DNA from: Asanoa sp. WMMD1127
GTDB taxonomy: Bacteria > Actinomycetota > Actinomycetes > Mycobacteriales > Micromonosporaceae
NCBI RefSeq assembly: GCF_029626225.1
Contig: NZ_JARUBP010000001.1
Span: 7,068,001 to 7,132,000 of the forward strand
Direction of reading: 5' to 3'
DNA: 64,000 nt
Shown: positions 51,786 to 60,287 of the stretch, one piece after another
How the letters are laid out: every line of letters begins with the position of its first letter
Numbering within the stretch: the stretch's first letter is position 1
Program-made: the position numbers and the translations under genes
The notes under the pieces: generated by a model
The model's input: only the letters and a program-made list of their open reading frames with translations
Database searches by the model: none
Told to the model about the DNA's origin: nothing

Positions 51786-53411
51786 TCAGGCCAGCGTGAA
51801 GCTCAGCGACGACGGCCGGGCCTCGTCGTGATAGACCCACCGCTGCCCACCGCGCATCTCGACCGCGCTCCCCAACGGCTCCCCCGTCCCGGGATTGCGC
51901 GCCCAGCGCGGATGCGCCCCACCGGAAACCTGCACCCGCACGCGATGACCGGCCGGGAAGCGATAGGCGGTCGGATACAACGGCACCTCGACGCGGGTCA
52001 CGCCGTCCTGGTCGCGGGGAAACCGGCCGGGCACCACCCGGATCAGGCCGTCGCAGACGTTCGTCGACCGCCCGCGCGGGTCCACGTCGCACAGGCGGAC
52101 GAACACGTCGAAGAACTCCGGCTCGCCGTGGGTGAAGATCGTCGCCGAGACGTCGCCGAGCAGGTCGAGGGGCGACTCCAGCGGCTCGCCCGTGAAGACC
52201 AGCACGTCGTCGCGCTCCTCGAGCGCGCGGTTGTCGACCGGCCCGGCCTTGTTGGCCGCCAGCACCGCGCCGCCGGCCGACGGCGTCGGGTCGGTCGGGT
52301 CGTAGTAGTAACGGGACGGCGCGCCCGAACCCGCGCCCGCGCCCAGCCCGCCACCCGCCCGCAGGAACAGCGCACCAGGGCGGCCGGACGGCGGCCAGTC
52401 CGGCAGGGTCCGCCACCCCGCGTTCCCCATGTGCACGTCCACCGCCGAAGCCGGCGGCGACCCCGCCATGGCCGCGCACAGGAACGCCAGCCCTTCGCGC
52501 AACCAGGCGCCGAGCAGCCCGGGACTCCCGTGCGTCCACGGCCCGATCATCAAATGGGGATCGGCCCCCGCTGCCTTCAACGCCGCGTAGTCGCGCAACT
52601 GGGCCGGCAGGAAGATGTCGTGCCAGCCGGTGATCATGAGGATCGGCGCACGTACCTCCGGAACGCTCGCGTCGAAGACGCGTGACGCCCAGTAGGCCGC
52701 GCCCGGCTCGACCTCGCGCAGCCACTCCTGGAAGAACGGCACGGCCGCGCCCACGGCGACCGTGTCGGCCGACGACAGCGGCATCGTGGCCAGCCCGCGC
52801 AGCAGCTTCGGCTGCCCCCGCCGCAGCTCCCGCTGCCGCGTGAGGAACGGCTGTCCCTCGGCGGCCAGCAGCTCGGCCCAGGTCAGCACGGTGTCGAGCG
52901 CGAACGCCTCACCGGCGTAGGTCGAGTCGCGCGTCGACGACGTCGTGCAGACCAGCACCATCGCGCGCAGCTCGTCGCCGACGTGCGGCGCGACCGCCCA
53001 CTCGGTGAAGCCCTGGTAGCTGGAGCCGAACAGCGCGAGCCGCCCGTTGTAGAACGGCTGCCGGCGCAGCCAATCGACCGTGTCGGCGCCGTCGGCCTGC
53101 TCGTGCAGCAGCGGCTCGAACGTGCCGCCCGACCCGTACGTGCCGCGACAGGACTGGATGACGGCGTGCATCCCGCGCTCGGCGATGAGCCGCCCGAGGA
53201 GGGTGACCGGCCAGTCCCGCCCGTACGGCGTCCGGATCAGCACCGTCCCCGCGTCCGGCGCGTCGGTCGCGTAGTGGTCGGTCATCAGGATGACGCCGTC
53301 CCGCATGCGCACCCGCTGGTGCCGGTGGTAGGTGACCCGGCCGGCGGACCGCGGCAGGCGGAGCGCACGGGCGGCGGCGAAGGTCGCGACCTGGGCGAGC
53401 ACGAACCCCAC
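51786..53411 (-). CDS. CocE/NonD family hydrolase (X-Pro dipeptidyl-peptidase-like)
   Basis: 541-residue alpha/beta hydrolase. Catalytic Ser in LFGSSYQGFTEW, Asp in MITGWHDIFLPAQ, His in MIGPWTHGS, then a C-terminal jelly-roll domain (SATIFTHGEPEFFDVFVRLC to RVQVSGGAHPRWARN) typical of cocaine esterase and X-Pro-peptidases. Some polypeptide members cleave Xaa-Pro dipeptides, others esters or acyl groups. GTG start 28 bases after the stop of the PhoX-like gene, which is on the same strand and runs into this one, so both could be co-transcribed; the ribosome site is weak. Confidence 0.9.
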   Translation of the reverse strand: MGFVLAQVATFAAARALRLPRSAGRVTYHRHQRVRMRDGVILMTDHYATDAPDAGTVLIRTPYGRDWPVTLLGRLIAERGMHAVIQSCRGTYGSGGTFEPLLHEQADGADTVDWLRRQPFYNGRLALFGSSYQGFTEWAVAPHVGDELRAMVLVCTTSSTRDSTYAGEAFALDTVLTWAELLAAEGQPFLTRQRELRRGQPKLLRGLATMPLSSADTVAVGAAVPFFQEWLREVEPGAAYWASRVFDASVPEVRAPILMITGWHDIFLPAQLRDYAALKAAGADPHLMIGPWTHGSPGLLGAWLREGLAFLCAAMAGSPPASAVDVHMGNAGWRTLPDWPPSGRPGALFLRAGGGLGAGAGSGAPSRYYYDPTDPTPSAGGAVLAANKAGPVDNRALEERDDVLVFTGEPLESPLDLLGDVSATIFTHGEPEFFDVFVRLCDVDPRGRSTNVCDGLIRVVPGRFPRDQDGVTRVEVPLYPTAYRFPAGHRVRVQVSGGAHPRWARNPGTGEPLGSAVEMRGGQRWVYHDEARPSSLSFTLA

Positions 53412-53439
53412 CGTACCCAGCCACCGCCCGTCGCAACGC

Positions 53440-54903
53440 TCAGACGCCGAGCTTCCGCCAGTCGCCCCAGATCGCGAACGTCATGCCCGCGCTGGCCTGG
53501 ATGTTGACGAACAGCGTGCGCCCGTCGGGGCTGAACGTCGACCCGGCGAACTCGTCGTTGTAGCGCGTCGCCCCGGAGCTGGAGACCAGCCGGTTGAGCG
53601 CGATGTCGAACAGCTCACCGCCCCGGGTCAACCCCCGCAGGTAGTTGTCGTTGGTGTTGTCCTCGCAGACCACGAGCGTGCCGCGCGGGCTGGTGGTCAC
53701 GTTGTCGGGGAAGTCCAGCGTGTCCGGTCCGGGCGACTGGTAGACGGCGCGCAGCACCTCGTGCCGCGGGTAGTAGGCCCAGATCTGCCCGTGCCCGTTG
53801 CCGTAACCGTCCGTCGCGTGCGGCCCGAGCTCGGTCTCCTCCTCGCCACCGCCCTGCGTCGACGTGAAATAGATGACCCCGTCGTCGTAGACCGCGCCCT
53901 CCAACCGGGAGAAATAGGCCGCCCCCTGCTCCCAGCCCTGCCGCGGCACGTACACCGTCGCGTCGTCGTTGGTCGTCGGCGCGGTCTCACCCGGGGTGTA
54001 CGGGAATCGTGGCGCCGGATCGTCGATGTCGACCCACTTCACGTCGTACGTCGCTCCGCGCCGCTGCGCGCCCTCGAGGTGGATGTTGGGCCGCTTGCGC
54101 ACGGCCAGCATCTGCAGCCGGCCCCGGTTGTCGAGGTGACCGAGCCGCATCGGGTCGCGCCGTGGCTTGTAGCGGTAGAAACCCGACGGGAACTCGAAGC
54201 TGTCCTCGGTGAGATAGAGGTAGCCCGAGTGCGGGTCCCAGGCGACCGCCTCGTGCGTGAACCGGCCGGCCGCGGTGATCGGCTCCCCGCTGGCCTCGCC
54301 CTTGACCGGCACCTCGAACACGTACCCGTGCGGCTGGGTGAGCGGCACGTTGGACGCGCCGGTGAAGTCGGGACCGACGTCCGGCCCGTTGACGGTCTCC
54401 TCGCAGGTCACCCAGCTGCCCCAGGGCATCCGCCCGCCGGAGCAGTTCATCATCGTGCCATTGACGCTGGTGTACGCCCGGCGGACCTCGCCGTGCGGCG
54501 ACACGTGCACGGTCGTGGTGCCGCCGCGGGCCATGCTGTCGTACGGCGTACGCGGGCCGAAGGGCGTGCCAGGGTTGTTGATCTCGTGGTTGCGGATCAG
54601 GACGACGTCGCCGTCCCGCCCGCGGAAGGCCCCCATGCCGTCGTGGCGGCCGGGCAGGTTGGTGCCGTCGTCGAGCACGATCGGCGACTCGGTGTCGTGG
54701 AACGAGCGGTACTGGAAGCCGGCCGGCACGTGCAGCCGCACCTGGCCGTCCCGCAGGTCGGCGACGTTGTCGACGAGTGGCCGACGGGGGTGGGCGCCGG
54801 CCGCGTCGCGGTTGACGAAGCCGAGGAACGGCCCGCCGAGCACCGCGCCACCGGCAGCGGCGGCGGCGCCCCGCAACAACGTGCGGCGATCGAGGTCAGA
54901 CAT
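53440..54903 (-). CDS. Tat-exported PhoX/DUF839 family protein
   Basis: 487-residue secreted protein of the DUF839 (PhoX-type) family. The start MSDLDRRTLLRGAAAAAGGA carries a Tat signal (DRRTLLRG). The conserved WVTCEETVNGPDVG and FTHEAVAWDPHSGYLYLTED segments match the PhoX beta-propeller, where the Cys/Glu-rich loops bind Ca and Fe in the alkaline phosphatase. ATG at 54903 with AAAGGAG eight bases upstream. PhoX alkaline phosphatases release phosphate from organic esters; whether this relative is active needs the full ligand set. Phosphate or divalent-metal control is plausible but no PHO box was identified. Confidence 0.9.
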   Translation of the reverse strand: MSDLDRRTLLRGAAAAAGGAVLGGPFLGFVNRDAAGAHPRRPLVDNVADLRDGQVRLHVPAGFQYRSFHDTESPIVLDDGTNLPGRHDGMGAFRGRDGDVVLIRNHEINNPGTPFGPRTPYDSMARGGTTTVHVSPHGEVRRAYTSVNGTMMNCSGGRMPWGSWVTCEETVNGPDVGPDFTGASNVPLTQPHGYVFEVPVKGEASGEPITAAGRFTHEAVAWDPHSGYLYLTEDSFEFPSGFYRYKPRRDPMRLGHLDNRGRLQMLAVRKRPNIHLEGAQRRGATYDVKWVDIDDPAPRFPYTPGETAPTTNDDATVYVPRQGWEQGAAYFSRLEGAVYDDGVIYFTSTQGGGEEETELGPHATDGYGNGHGQIWAYYPRHEVLRAVYQSPGPDTLDFPDNVTTSPRGTLVVCEDNTNDNYLRGLTRGGELFDIALNRLVSSSGATRYNDEFAGSTFSPDGRTLFVNIQASAGMTFAIWGDWRKLGV

Positions 54904-54984
54904 CGAGGACTCCTTTGTCGGATGCCGGAATCCATCGATCCTCACGACCGCGGGCCGCGCGCGCAACCGCTGGTTGGCCGGAAG

Positions 54985-56157
54985 TTAACCTTCTGGCAAC
55001 CTGCCGACGAGCCGCGCCACGTTGTCCGGCGCGAAGAACTCGACCGGCGAGGTCACGCCGGAGTTGAGGCGGGCGAAGGCGTCCATCTTGTCCTGGTCTC
55101 CGGCGATCGCGCCGACGAGCTGGACCGTCTGCTCGTCCGGCGGCTGCAGGGCGGCGATCTGCAGCGTCATCTGGTAGACCGGCATCGCCCGGGTGTCCCG
55201 TCGGGTCTGATAGCCCGCCATCGCCTCGTCCCACGGCGCCGAGCCGGTCAGCGCGGCGTCGAGCGCCTCCGCGCAGCTCTCCGCGTCGAGGAACGCGTCG
55301 GTGATGCCCTGTGCGGTGATGAAGTCGCGGCTGTAGCCGGCGTCGCCGACCAGCGCCCAGCCCGGCCCGTAGGGCTGCCGGAAGTAGTTCGGCACCGAGG
55401 TGCCCGTGAACCGTTCCTCCCGCGTGGCGCCGCGGATCCGCTCCAGGAACGCGGGCGACGACGCGAACATCGCCATCAGCGTCCCCTCGACGTCGTTGCG
55501 GTGCGCGGCGAGCTCCGCGTGCGGCCAGCCGCCGATCACCAGCGTGCGGCCGTCGTTCGTCGGGCAGACGGCCCAACCCCGACCCGGCCGGCTGTAGGCC
55601 TCGAAGGTGTCGGTCGGCAGGTCGCTCCAGTAGGAGTAGTAGCCGACGGTCAGCGGCGGCCGCGCCTCGTACTCGGTGGCCTGCACCGCCTTGGCGACCA
55701 CGGAGTTGCGCCCGTCCGCGCCGACCACGACGCGGGCCCGCTCGACCACGCCGCCGCCGCGGATCCCACCCTCCATGACCTCGTCGACGGTGAAGCCCTC
55801 GCGGACCTCGACACCGGCGGCCGCGGCGGCGTCCACCAGGATCTTGTCGAGCACGGTGCGCCGGGGCGCATAGGCGTACGGCGACTCGGCGGTGCCCGGC
55901 GCACCGGCCAGCGCGACCGGGCCGAAGTCGAAGGAGTAGCGGCCCACGGGCGGGCACCCCGTGGCGACGACCTGGTCGAGCAGGCCCCACCGGCGCAGCG
56001 CGGCGGCGCCCGGCGGGTGGATCACGTGGGTCGACACCGTGTCGCTGGGGAAGGTCGCCCGGTCCACCAGCAGCACCCGGTGATCGCGGCGGGCCAGCAG
56101 CATCGCCAGCGGCGCGCCGGCGCAGCGGGCGCCCACCACGATGACGTCGTAGGTCAT
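54985..56157 (-). CDS. FAD-dependent oxidoreductase (geranylgeranyl reductase/halogenase-like)
   Basis: 390-residue flavoprotein. N-terminal Rossmann motif YDVIVVGARCAGAPLAMLLA; second FAD motif VVVGADGRNSVVAKA; GPGWALVGDAGYSRDFITAQ (GD motif) and QGITDAFLDAE. This fits the PHBH/monooxygenase fold, among the group of FAD-dependent NAD(P)H oxidoreductases that includes geranylgeranyl reductases and tryptophan halogenases; halogenase WxWxIP motifs are not seen. ATG at 56157 is chosen by fit; an in-frame ATG nine bases upstream adds MAG. Same strand as the Tat-exported protein; different substrate class. Substrate unknown. Confidence 0.85.
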   Translation of the reverse strand: MTYDVIVVGARCAGAPLAMLLARRDHRVLLVDRATFPSDTVSTHVIHPPGAAALRRWGLLDQVVATGCPPVGRYSFDFGPVALAGAPGTAESPYAYAPRRTVLDKILVDAAAAAGVEVREGFTVDEVMEGGIRGGGVVERARVVVGADGRNSVVAKAVQATEYEARPPLTVGYYSYWSDLPTDTFEAYSRPGRGWAVCPTNDGRTLVIGGWPHAELAAHRNDVEGTLMAMFASSPAFLERIRGATREERFTGTSVPNYFRQPYGPGWALVGDAGYSRDFITAQGITDAFLDAESCAEALDAALTGSAPWDEAMAGYQTRRDTRAMPVYQMTLQIAALQPPDEQTVQLVGAIAGDQDKMDAFARLNSGVTSPVEFFAPDNVARLVGRLPEG

Positions 56158-56239
56158 GCCGGCCATGATGGGCGGACCACGCCCTCGTTGTCGAGTAATC
56201 CGTTTGCCCGCGGGGCGTTTCGTGGGCAGGCTCCCCACC

Positions 56240-56776
56240 ATGGACGCTCCGCCCGAGGTGATCGACGCAGGTCCGGTGACGTTGCGGCGCTGGTCGGCCG
56301 AGTTCGCCGCCGCCGGCACGGCGGCGGTGCGCGAGTCGCTGCCCGAGCTCAAGCCGTTCCTGCCGTGGGCGACGGACGCCTACGACGAGGCGGCGACGCG
56401 CGGGTTCATCAAGACGTCGCTCGACAAGTGGGCCGAGGGCACGGAGTTCAACTACGCCATCATGGACGCCGCCGGTGAGGTGATCGGTGGTCTCGGCCTG
56501 ATGAGCCGCATGGGCCCGGGCGTGCTCGAGGTCGGCTACTGGATGCGCACGGCGTACGCGGGGCGTGGGCACATGACCGCCGCCGTGCGGGCCGCCTCGG
56601 CCGTGGCGCTCACGTTGCCGGGCATCGAACGGGTCGCCATCCGGCACGACGTCGCCAACGGCGCGTCCGGCGCCGTCGCCACCAAGGCCGGCTTCGTCGA
56701 GGTCGCGCGGGTGCCCTCGGAGCCCGAGGCGCCCGGCGAGACGGGCACCGACGTCATCCGGGAGCGCCGCGCCTGA
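56240..56776 (+). CDS. GNAT family N-acetyltransferase (RimJ/RimL-like)
   Basis: 178-residue acetyltransferase of the ribosomal-protein-acetylating type: FAAAGTAAVRESLPELKPFL, YWMRTAYAGRGHMTAAVRAA containing the acetyl-CoA site (R-G-x-M-x-x-A), and RVAIRHDVANGASGAVATKA with the B motif. The N-terminal PWATDAYDEAATRGF region is typical of RimJ/RimL. ATG at 56240. It overlaps the convergent MBL-fold gene by 23 bases. Acceptor could be a protein N-terminus or a small amine. Confidence 0.88.
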   Translation: MDAPPEVIDAGPVTLRRWSAEFAAAGTAAVRESLPELKPFLPWATDAYDEAATRGFIKTSLDKWAEGTEFNYAIMDAAGEVIGGLGLMSRMGPGVLEVGYWMRTAYAGRGHMTAAVRAASAVALTLPGIERVAIRHDVANGASGAVATKAGFVEVARVPSEPEAPGETGTDVIRERRA

Positions 56777-57428
56777 CCAGGTCGCGGAACCGCTCGACGG
56801 CCCTGCCCCGCACCGCGGATCCGTGGCCGAACACGGCCACGTCGAAGTCGAGGTCGGCCAGCCGGGCGATGCTGGCCCTGGCCGCCACGCGGTCGTCGGT
56901 CATCGCCCGTGGCGTCGGCCGCACCTTGCCGCCGGCGGCCGCGTCACCGGCGAAGAGCACCCCGCCGCCCCGGTCGAGCAGGTAGGACACGTGGCCGGGC
57001 GTATGACCGGGGGTGTGGAAGGCGCGGATGCCTGGCACCGGCACCGGACCGTCGCCGGTGAGCACCTCGTCGACCGGCGCGGGTTCGGGTGTCTTCACGA
57101 ACAGGCCGACCAGCTTCTGCACCGTCGTCAGCGCCGGCGCCTCGGCTCCGGTGATCACCGGGACGTCGAGCGTGTGGGCCACGACCCGGGCGTCCGAGCG
57201 GCGCCGCAGCTCGGCCAGGCCGCCCACGTGGTCCATGTGCTGGTGGGTGACCAGGATCGTGGTGATGTCGCCGACCGCCTTGCGCGCCTCGGCCAGCGCC
57301 CGCACGACCGCCGGCGCTTGCCCCGGCAGGCCGGTGTCGACCAGCACGACGCCGTCGTCGGTGACGACGACATGCAGGTTGACGAAGCCCATCCGCAGCT
57401 GCAGCACCCCGTCGGCGACCTCGCGCAT
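56754..57428 (-). CDS. MBL-fold metallo-hydrolase
   Basis: 224-residue beta-lactamase-fold hydrolase: LVTHQHMDHVGGLAELRRRS with the HxHxDH-like metal motif (HQHMDH), FHTPGHTPGHVSYLL, FAGDAAAGGK, VAVFGHG at the end. No clear thiolesterase hallmark. It lies four bases after the S41-like gene with GGGAGG inside that gene's end, so both are in one operon. Overlaps the GNAT gene at the 3' end. Substrate uncertain: a glyoxalase II-like, lactonase or phosphodiesterase activity is possible. Confidence 0.88.
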   Translation of the reverse strand: MREVADGVLQLRMGFVNLHVVVTDDGVVLVDTGLPGQAPAVVRALAEARKAVGDITTILVTHQHMDHVGGLAELRRRSDARVVAHTLDVPVITGAEAPALTTVQKLVGLFVKTPEPAPVDEVLTGDGPVPVPGIRAFHTPGHTPGHVSYLLDRGGGVLFAGDAAAGGKVRPTPRAMTDDRVAARASIARLADLDFDVAVFGHGSAVRGRAVERFRDLVRRGAPG

Positions 57429-57432
57429 GCGG

Positions 57433-58986
57433 TCATCCTCCCATCGGCGGGACCGCGCGGACAGCCTCGAGGGCCGGGTCGCGGTTGGCGGCGTACGCCT
57501 CGAAGGTCGGTGGCGCGTAGATGTCCGGCGCGATCCAGATCCGGTGGTCCATCGGCCAGCTCGACTGCCAGTAGAGGTCGGATACGTTCACCTCGAACCG
57601 GCTGTGCGGGAGCGTGAACGGCGCGGTCTCGCCGACGAAGTTCGGCCTGGATCCGGTGGGCTCGCCGACGAACACCGCGTCCGTGTGGTCGGCGAGGAAC
57701 GTGGCGAAGTTCTGGGCGGCCGACAGCGTGTGCCGTCCGATGACGACGAACAGCTCACCGTCGTACGCGATGAGCTTGTGCAGCAACGGCATCGTGTGGA
57801 AGGTGTTGCCGCCCTCGTTCCAGCGGAGGTCGAGCACGAGCCGGCCGGGCCGCGTCTCGAACAGCGCCGCCAACTCGTCGAGCGGCTCGACCATGGTGTT
57901 GATCTGTGCGTACACCAGGCCGTCGTCCTGCCGCTCGTGCCAGTGTGCTGATTGGACGTTGCGCAGGTGCAGTGGCAGCGGGCTGCTCTGTAGGGCCGGC
58001 AGCCACCGCCAGCCGGGCGGGCACGGGCGGGCGTCGGAGTCGGCCTTACCGATGGGGCTCGCTCGCAGGGTGACGTCCTGTCTTTGGTGCAGGGTCAGCG
58101 TGAGCTCGTCGGGGCTGCGGGCGATGCCGAGGGCGTGCAGGAGGGTCGTGCGGGGCAGCTTGCGGGTGATCCCGGCGAGGGCGCCCTGCGGGTTGTCGCG
58201 GGCGACGATCTCGCCCATCCGTTTTATCGCCTCGTCGACACCGACGCCGTCCAGCGCGACCACCTGTGCGCCGAGGATTCCGTGGTGCTCGGGTGCGGCG
58301 GCGGTGACGAACAGGCCCTCGACGAAGTGCTCGACTTTGATCGGGACCGCCATGTGCAGGTCGTGGCGATCGGCCGGCGGCTCGACCCGGGCGTGCCCGT
58401 CGGCGAGGGTGGCGACGAGCCGGGACAGCTCGACGAGCATCTGCGCGTCGTTCGCCGTTGCCAGCTTGGCGACCGCGGCGTCGAAGTCGGGCGGGACCGA
58501 GGCACGCGACCGCCGCTTCACCTCGTGCGCGAAGAAGCTGAGGTCTTCCGGCCAGCCGGCCGCGGGCGGCACGACGAGCGCCGGCCAGCGGTCGTCGTCG
58601 CGCAGGGCGGCCAGGTGCTCGTCGGTCGCCAGCCCGTCGCGGTCGCGCAGGCCGCGGTCGAGCGCTTCCCGCAAGGCGTCGAAGGCGCCCTCGACGTCGC
58701 CGGTGCGGGCGCGGCACTGGGCGATCCTCTTCCAGATGTCGGCCGGCAGTGGGGTGCCCGGACCGTCCCAGGCGCCGAGCTCGGCGACGCGTTCGTAGGC
58801 GGTCAGCGCGCGGGCCAGGTCGCCCGCCTCGAAGGCCGCGGTCGCGAGACCGAGCCAGTGGTTGCCGTTGACCGGATTCGCGGAGACGACCCGCCGCCAA
58901 AGGTCGACGGCCGCGGCCCAGTCCTGGTCGCCGGCCCGCGCCTGAGCCGCAGCCACAACCCTCAGCTGCTCCGCCACGTCATCCAT
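57433..58986 (-). CDS. TPR and S41-type protease-like protein
   Basis: 517-residue soluble protein. Residues 1-130 hold about three TPR-like repeats (AAVDLWRRVVSANPVNGNHW, GLATAAFEAGDLARALTAYE, KRIAQCRARTGDVEGAFDAL). The C-terminal 250 residues match the S41/C-terminal processing peptidase core: LVYAQINTMVEPLDELAALF, LVLDLRWNEGGNTF and RHTLSAAQNFATFLADHT with the Ser of the S41 TxSAAE-like motif (here SAAQ). No signal peptide and no clear PDZ domain, so it is probably cytoplasmic. ATG at 58986. The TPR/S41 combination without PDZ is unusual; substrate unknown. Confidence 0.78.
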   Translation of the reverse strand: MDDVAEQLRVVAAAQARAGDQDWAAAVDLWRRVVSANPVNGNHWLGLATAAFEAGDLARALTAYERVAELGAWDGPGTPLPADIWKRIAQCRARTGDVEGAFDALREALDRGLRDRDGLATDEHLAALRDDDRWPALVVPPAAGWPEDLSFFAHEVKRRSRASVPPDFDAAVAKLATANDAQMLVELSRLVATLADGHARVEPPADRHDLHMAVPIKVEHFVEGLFVTAAAPEHHGILGAQVVALDGVGVDEAIKRMGEIVARDNPQGALAGITRKLPRTTLLHALGIARSPDELTLTLHQRQDVTLRASPIGKADSDARPCPPGWRWLPALQSSPLPLHLRNVQSAHWHERQDDGLVYAQINTMVEPLDELAALFETRPGRLVLDLRWNEGGNTFHTMPLLHKLIAYDGELFVVIGRHTLSAAQNFATFLADHTDAVFVGEPTGSRPNFVGETAPFTLPHSRFEVNVSDLYWQSSWPMDHRIWIAPDIYAPPTFEAYAANRDPALEAVRAVPPMGG

Positions 58987-59016
58987 GTCGATCAGCCTAG
59001 ATCCGTCTCGGCGGCG

Positions 59017-60195
59017 TCATTCGCTTTGAGACCGGTCCAAGCCGGAAAGCAGCGCGGGGCTCGCGAGGATCAGCAGACCCGCGACGAAGATGGCGGTGCG
59101 TGGGCTGGTGGCCTCGGCGAGCAGCCCGCCCAGCGCGGTCAGCATGGCGATAGCGGCGCTGCTGCTGATCGACCACGCGGACAGCGTGCGGGCGACCCGG
59201 TCCGCCGGCGTGTGCTCGAGCCGGTAGGTGGCCATGACCGGGTTGTAGAGGCTCATGCTCACGATGATCGCGAGCTCGATGACGATCACCGTGGCGAGAC
59301 CGGCGAGGCCGGGCGGGACGAACGCGAGCCCGACCAACCAGACCGCGCGCAGGGCGCCGACCCGGCGCAGCACTGTGTCCCGGCCGTAGCGGGCCACGAC
59401 CCGCCGGGCCAATCGCGCTCCGACGAGCCCGCCGATGCAGGGCAGCGCGAACGCCAGGCCGTACTGCCAGGGCGGGAATCCGAGATCGCGGAGCAGCACC
59501 ACGGCGAGCAGCGGCTCGGTCGCCATGATGAGACCGGCGACGATCAGGTGGTTGAGCCAGAGGGCGCGCAGCCCGGGGTGGGTCACAATGTGCCGCCAGC
59601 CGCCGTTCCCGCTCGGCTGCCGCACCGGTCGGACCTCGCGCCCGCGGATGGTGGCGATGGTCGACGCCGACAGCAGGTAGCTGAACGCGTCGACCACCAC
59701 CGTCGTCACCGGCCCGAACAGGCTGATCGCGGCGCCCCCGAGCGGTGGCCCGACCGCGATCGCACTCCACGTCGTCGACTCGAACCGGGCGTTGGCCTTG
59801 AGCAGTTCCTCCCGCGGGGCGAGGGTCTTGAGATAGGCGCCACTCGCCGCGGTGAAGGCGATCCGGGCGGCGGCGACCACGGCCGAGACAACCAGCAGGT
59901 GAGGGAACCCGAGCCGACCCAGGGCGTACGCGATCGGGATCGTCAAAATGGCCGCACACCGGGTCAGGTCCATCGCGATCAGCACGGGTCGCTTGCGGCA
60001 GGCCTCGACCCACGGCCCGAGCGGCAGGGCGATCAGCGCGCCGACGGCCGGCCCGATCGCGGCGAGGGTCGCCACCTGGGCGGGGCTCGCGTGCACCACG
60101 AGCACCGCGATGAGCGGGAAGGCGCCGAAGGACAGGCCGGAGCCGTACGCACTGACCGCGTACGCCAGCCAAAGCCTCGTGATCTCTCGCCGCAC
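59017..60195 (-). CDS. MFS transporter
   Basis: 392-residue major facilitator with about 12 membrane helices: LWLAYAVSAYGSGLSFGAFP, then GPWVEACRKRPVLIAMDLTR as the loop 2-3 motif, ARRVVARYGRDTVLRRVGAL at the loop 8-9 region. The type resembles MFS efflux pumps of the MdtH/EntS group. GTG at 60195 (VRREITRLW) is preferred; upstream frame remains open through the regulator gap. The ribosome site is weak. Divergent from a LysR gene across a 17-bp palindrome, suggesting regulation by it and export of that regulator's ligand. Confidence 0.88.
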   Translation of the reverse strand: MRREITRLWLAYAVSAYGSGLSFGAFPLIAVLVVHASPAQVATLAAIGPAVGALIALPLGPWVEACRKRPVLIAMDLTRCAAILTIPIAYALGRLGFPHLLVVSAVVAAARIAFTAASGAYLKTLAPREELLKANARFESTTWSAIAVGPPLGGAAISLFGPVTTVVVDAFSYLLSASTIATIRGREVRPVRQPSGNGGWRHIVTHPGLRALWLNHLIVAGLIMATEPLLAVVLLRDLGFPPWQYGLAFALPCIGGLVGARLARRVVARYGRDTVLRRVGALRAVWLVGLAFVPPGLAGLATVIVIELAIIVSMSLYNPVMATYRLEHTPADRVARTLSAWSISSSAAIAMLTALGGLLAEATSPRTAIFVAGLLILASPALLSGLDRSQSE

Positions 60196-60252
60196 CCGGA
60201 GATCAGAGCAACGCGGCGGCCCTTTGGACCAACAACGGTGCCGGCGGCGTGC

Positions 60253-60269
60253 CACAACCGGCGGTTGTG
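60253..60269. promoter_or_regulatory. 17-bp palindrome between the MFS and LysR genes
   Basis: CACAACCG-G-CGGTTGTG is a perfect palindrome, 60253-60269. It lies in the 92-base divergent gap between the MFS and LysR starts (the LysR GTG is at 60288). A related CAACAACGG half-site is just upstream at about 60230. Likely operator of the LysR-type regulator. Confidence 0.6.
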
Positions 60270-60287
60270 TGCCTAGAGTGGGCGGCC

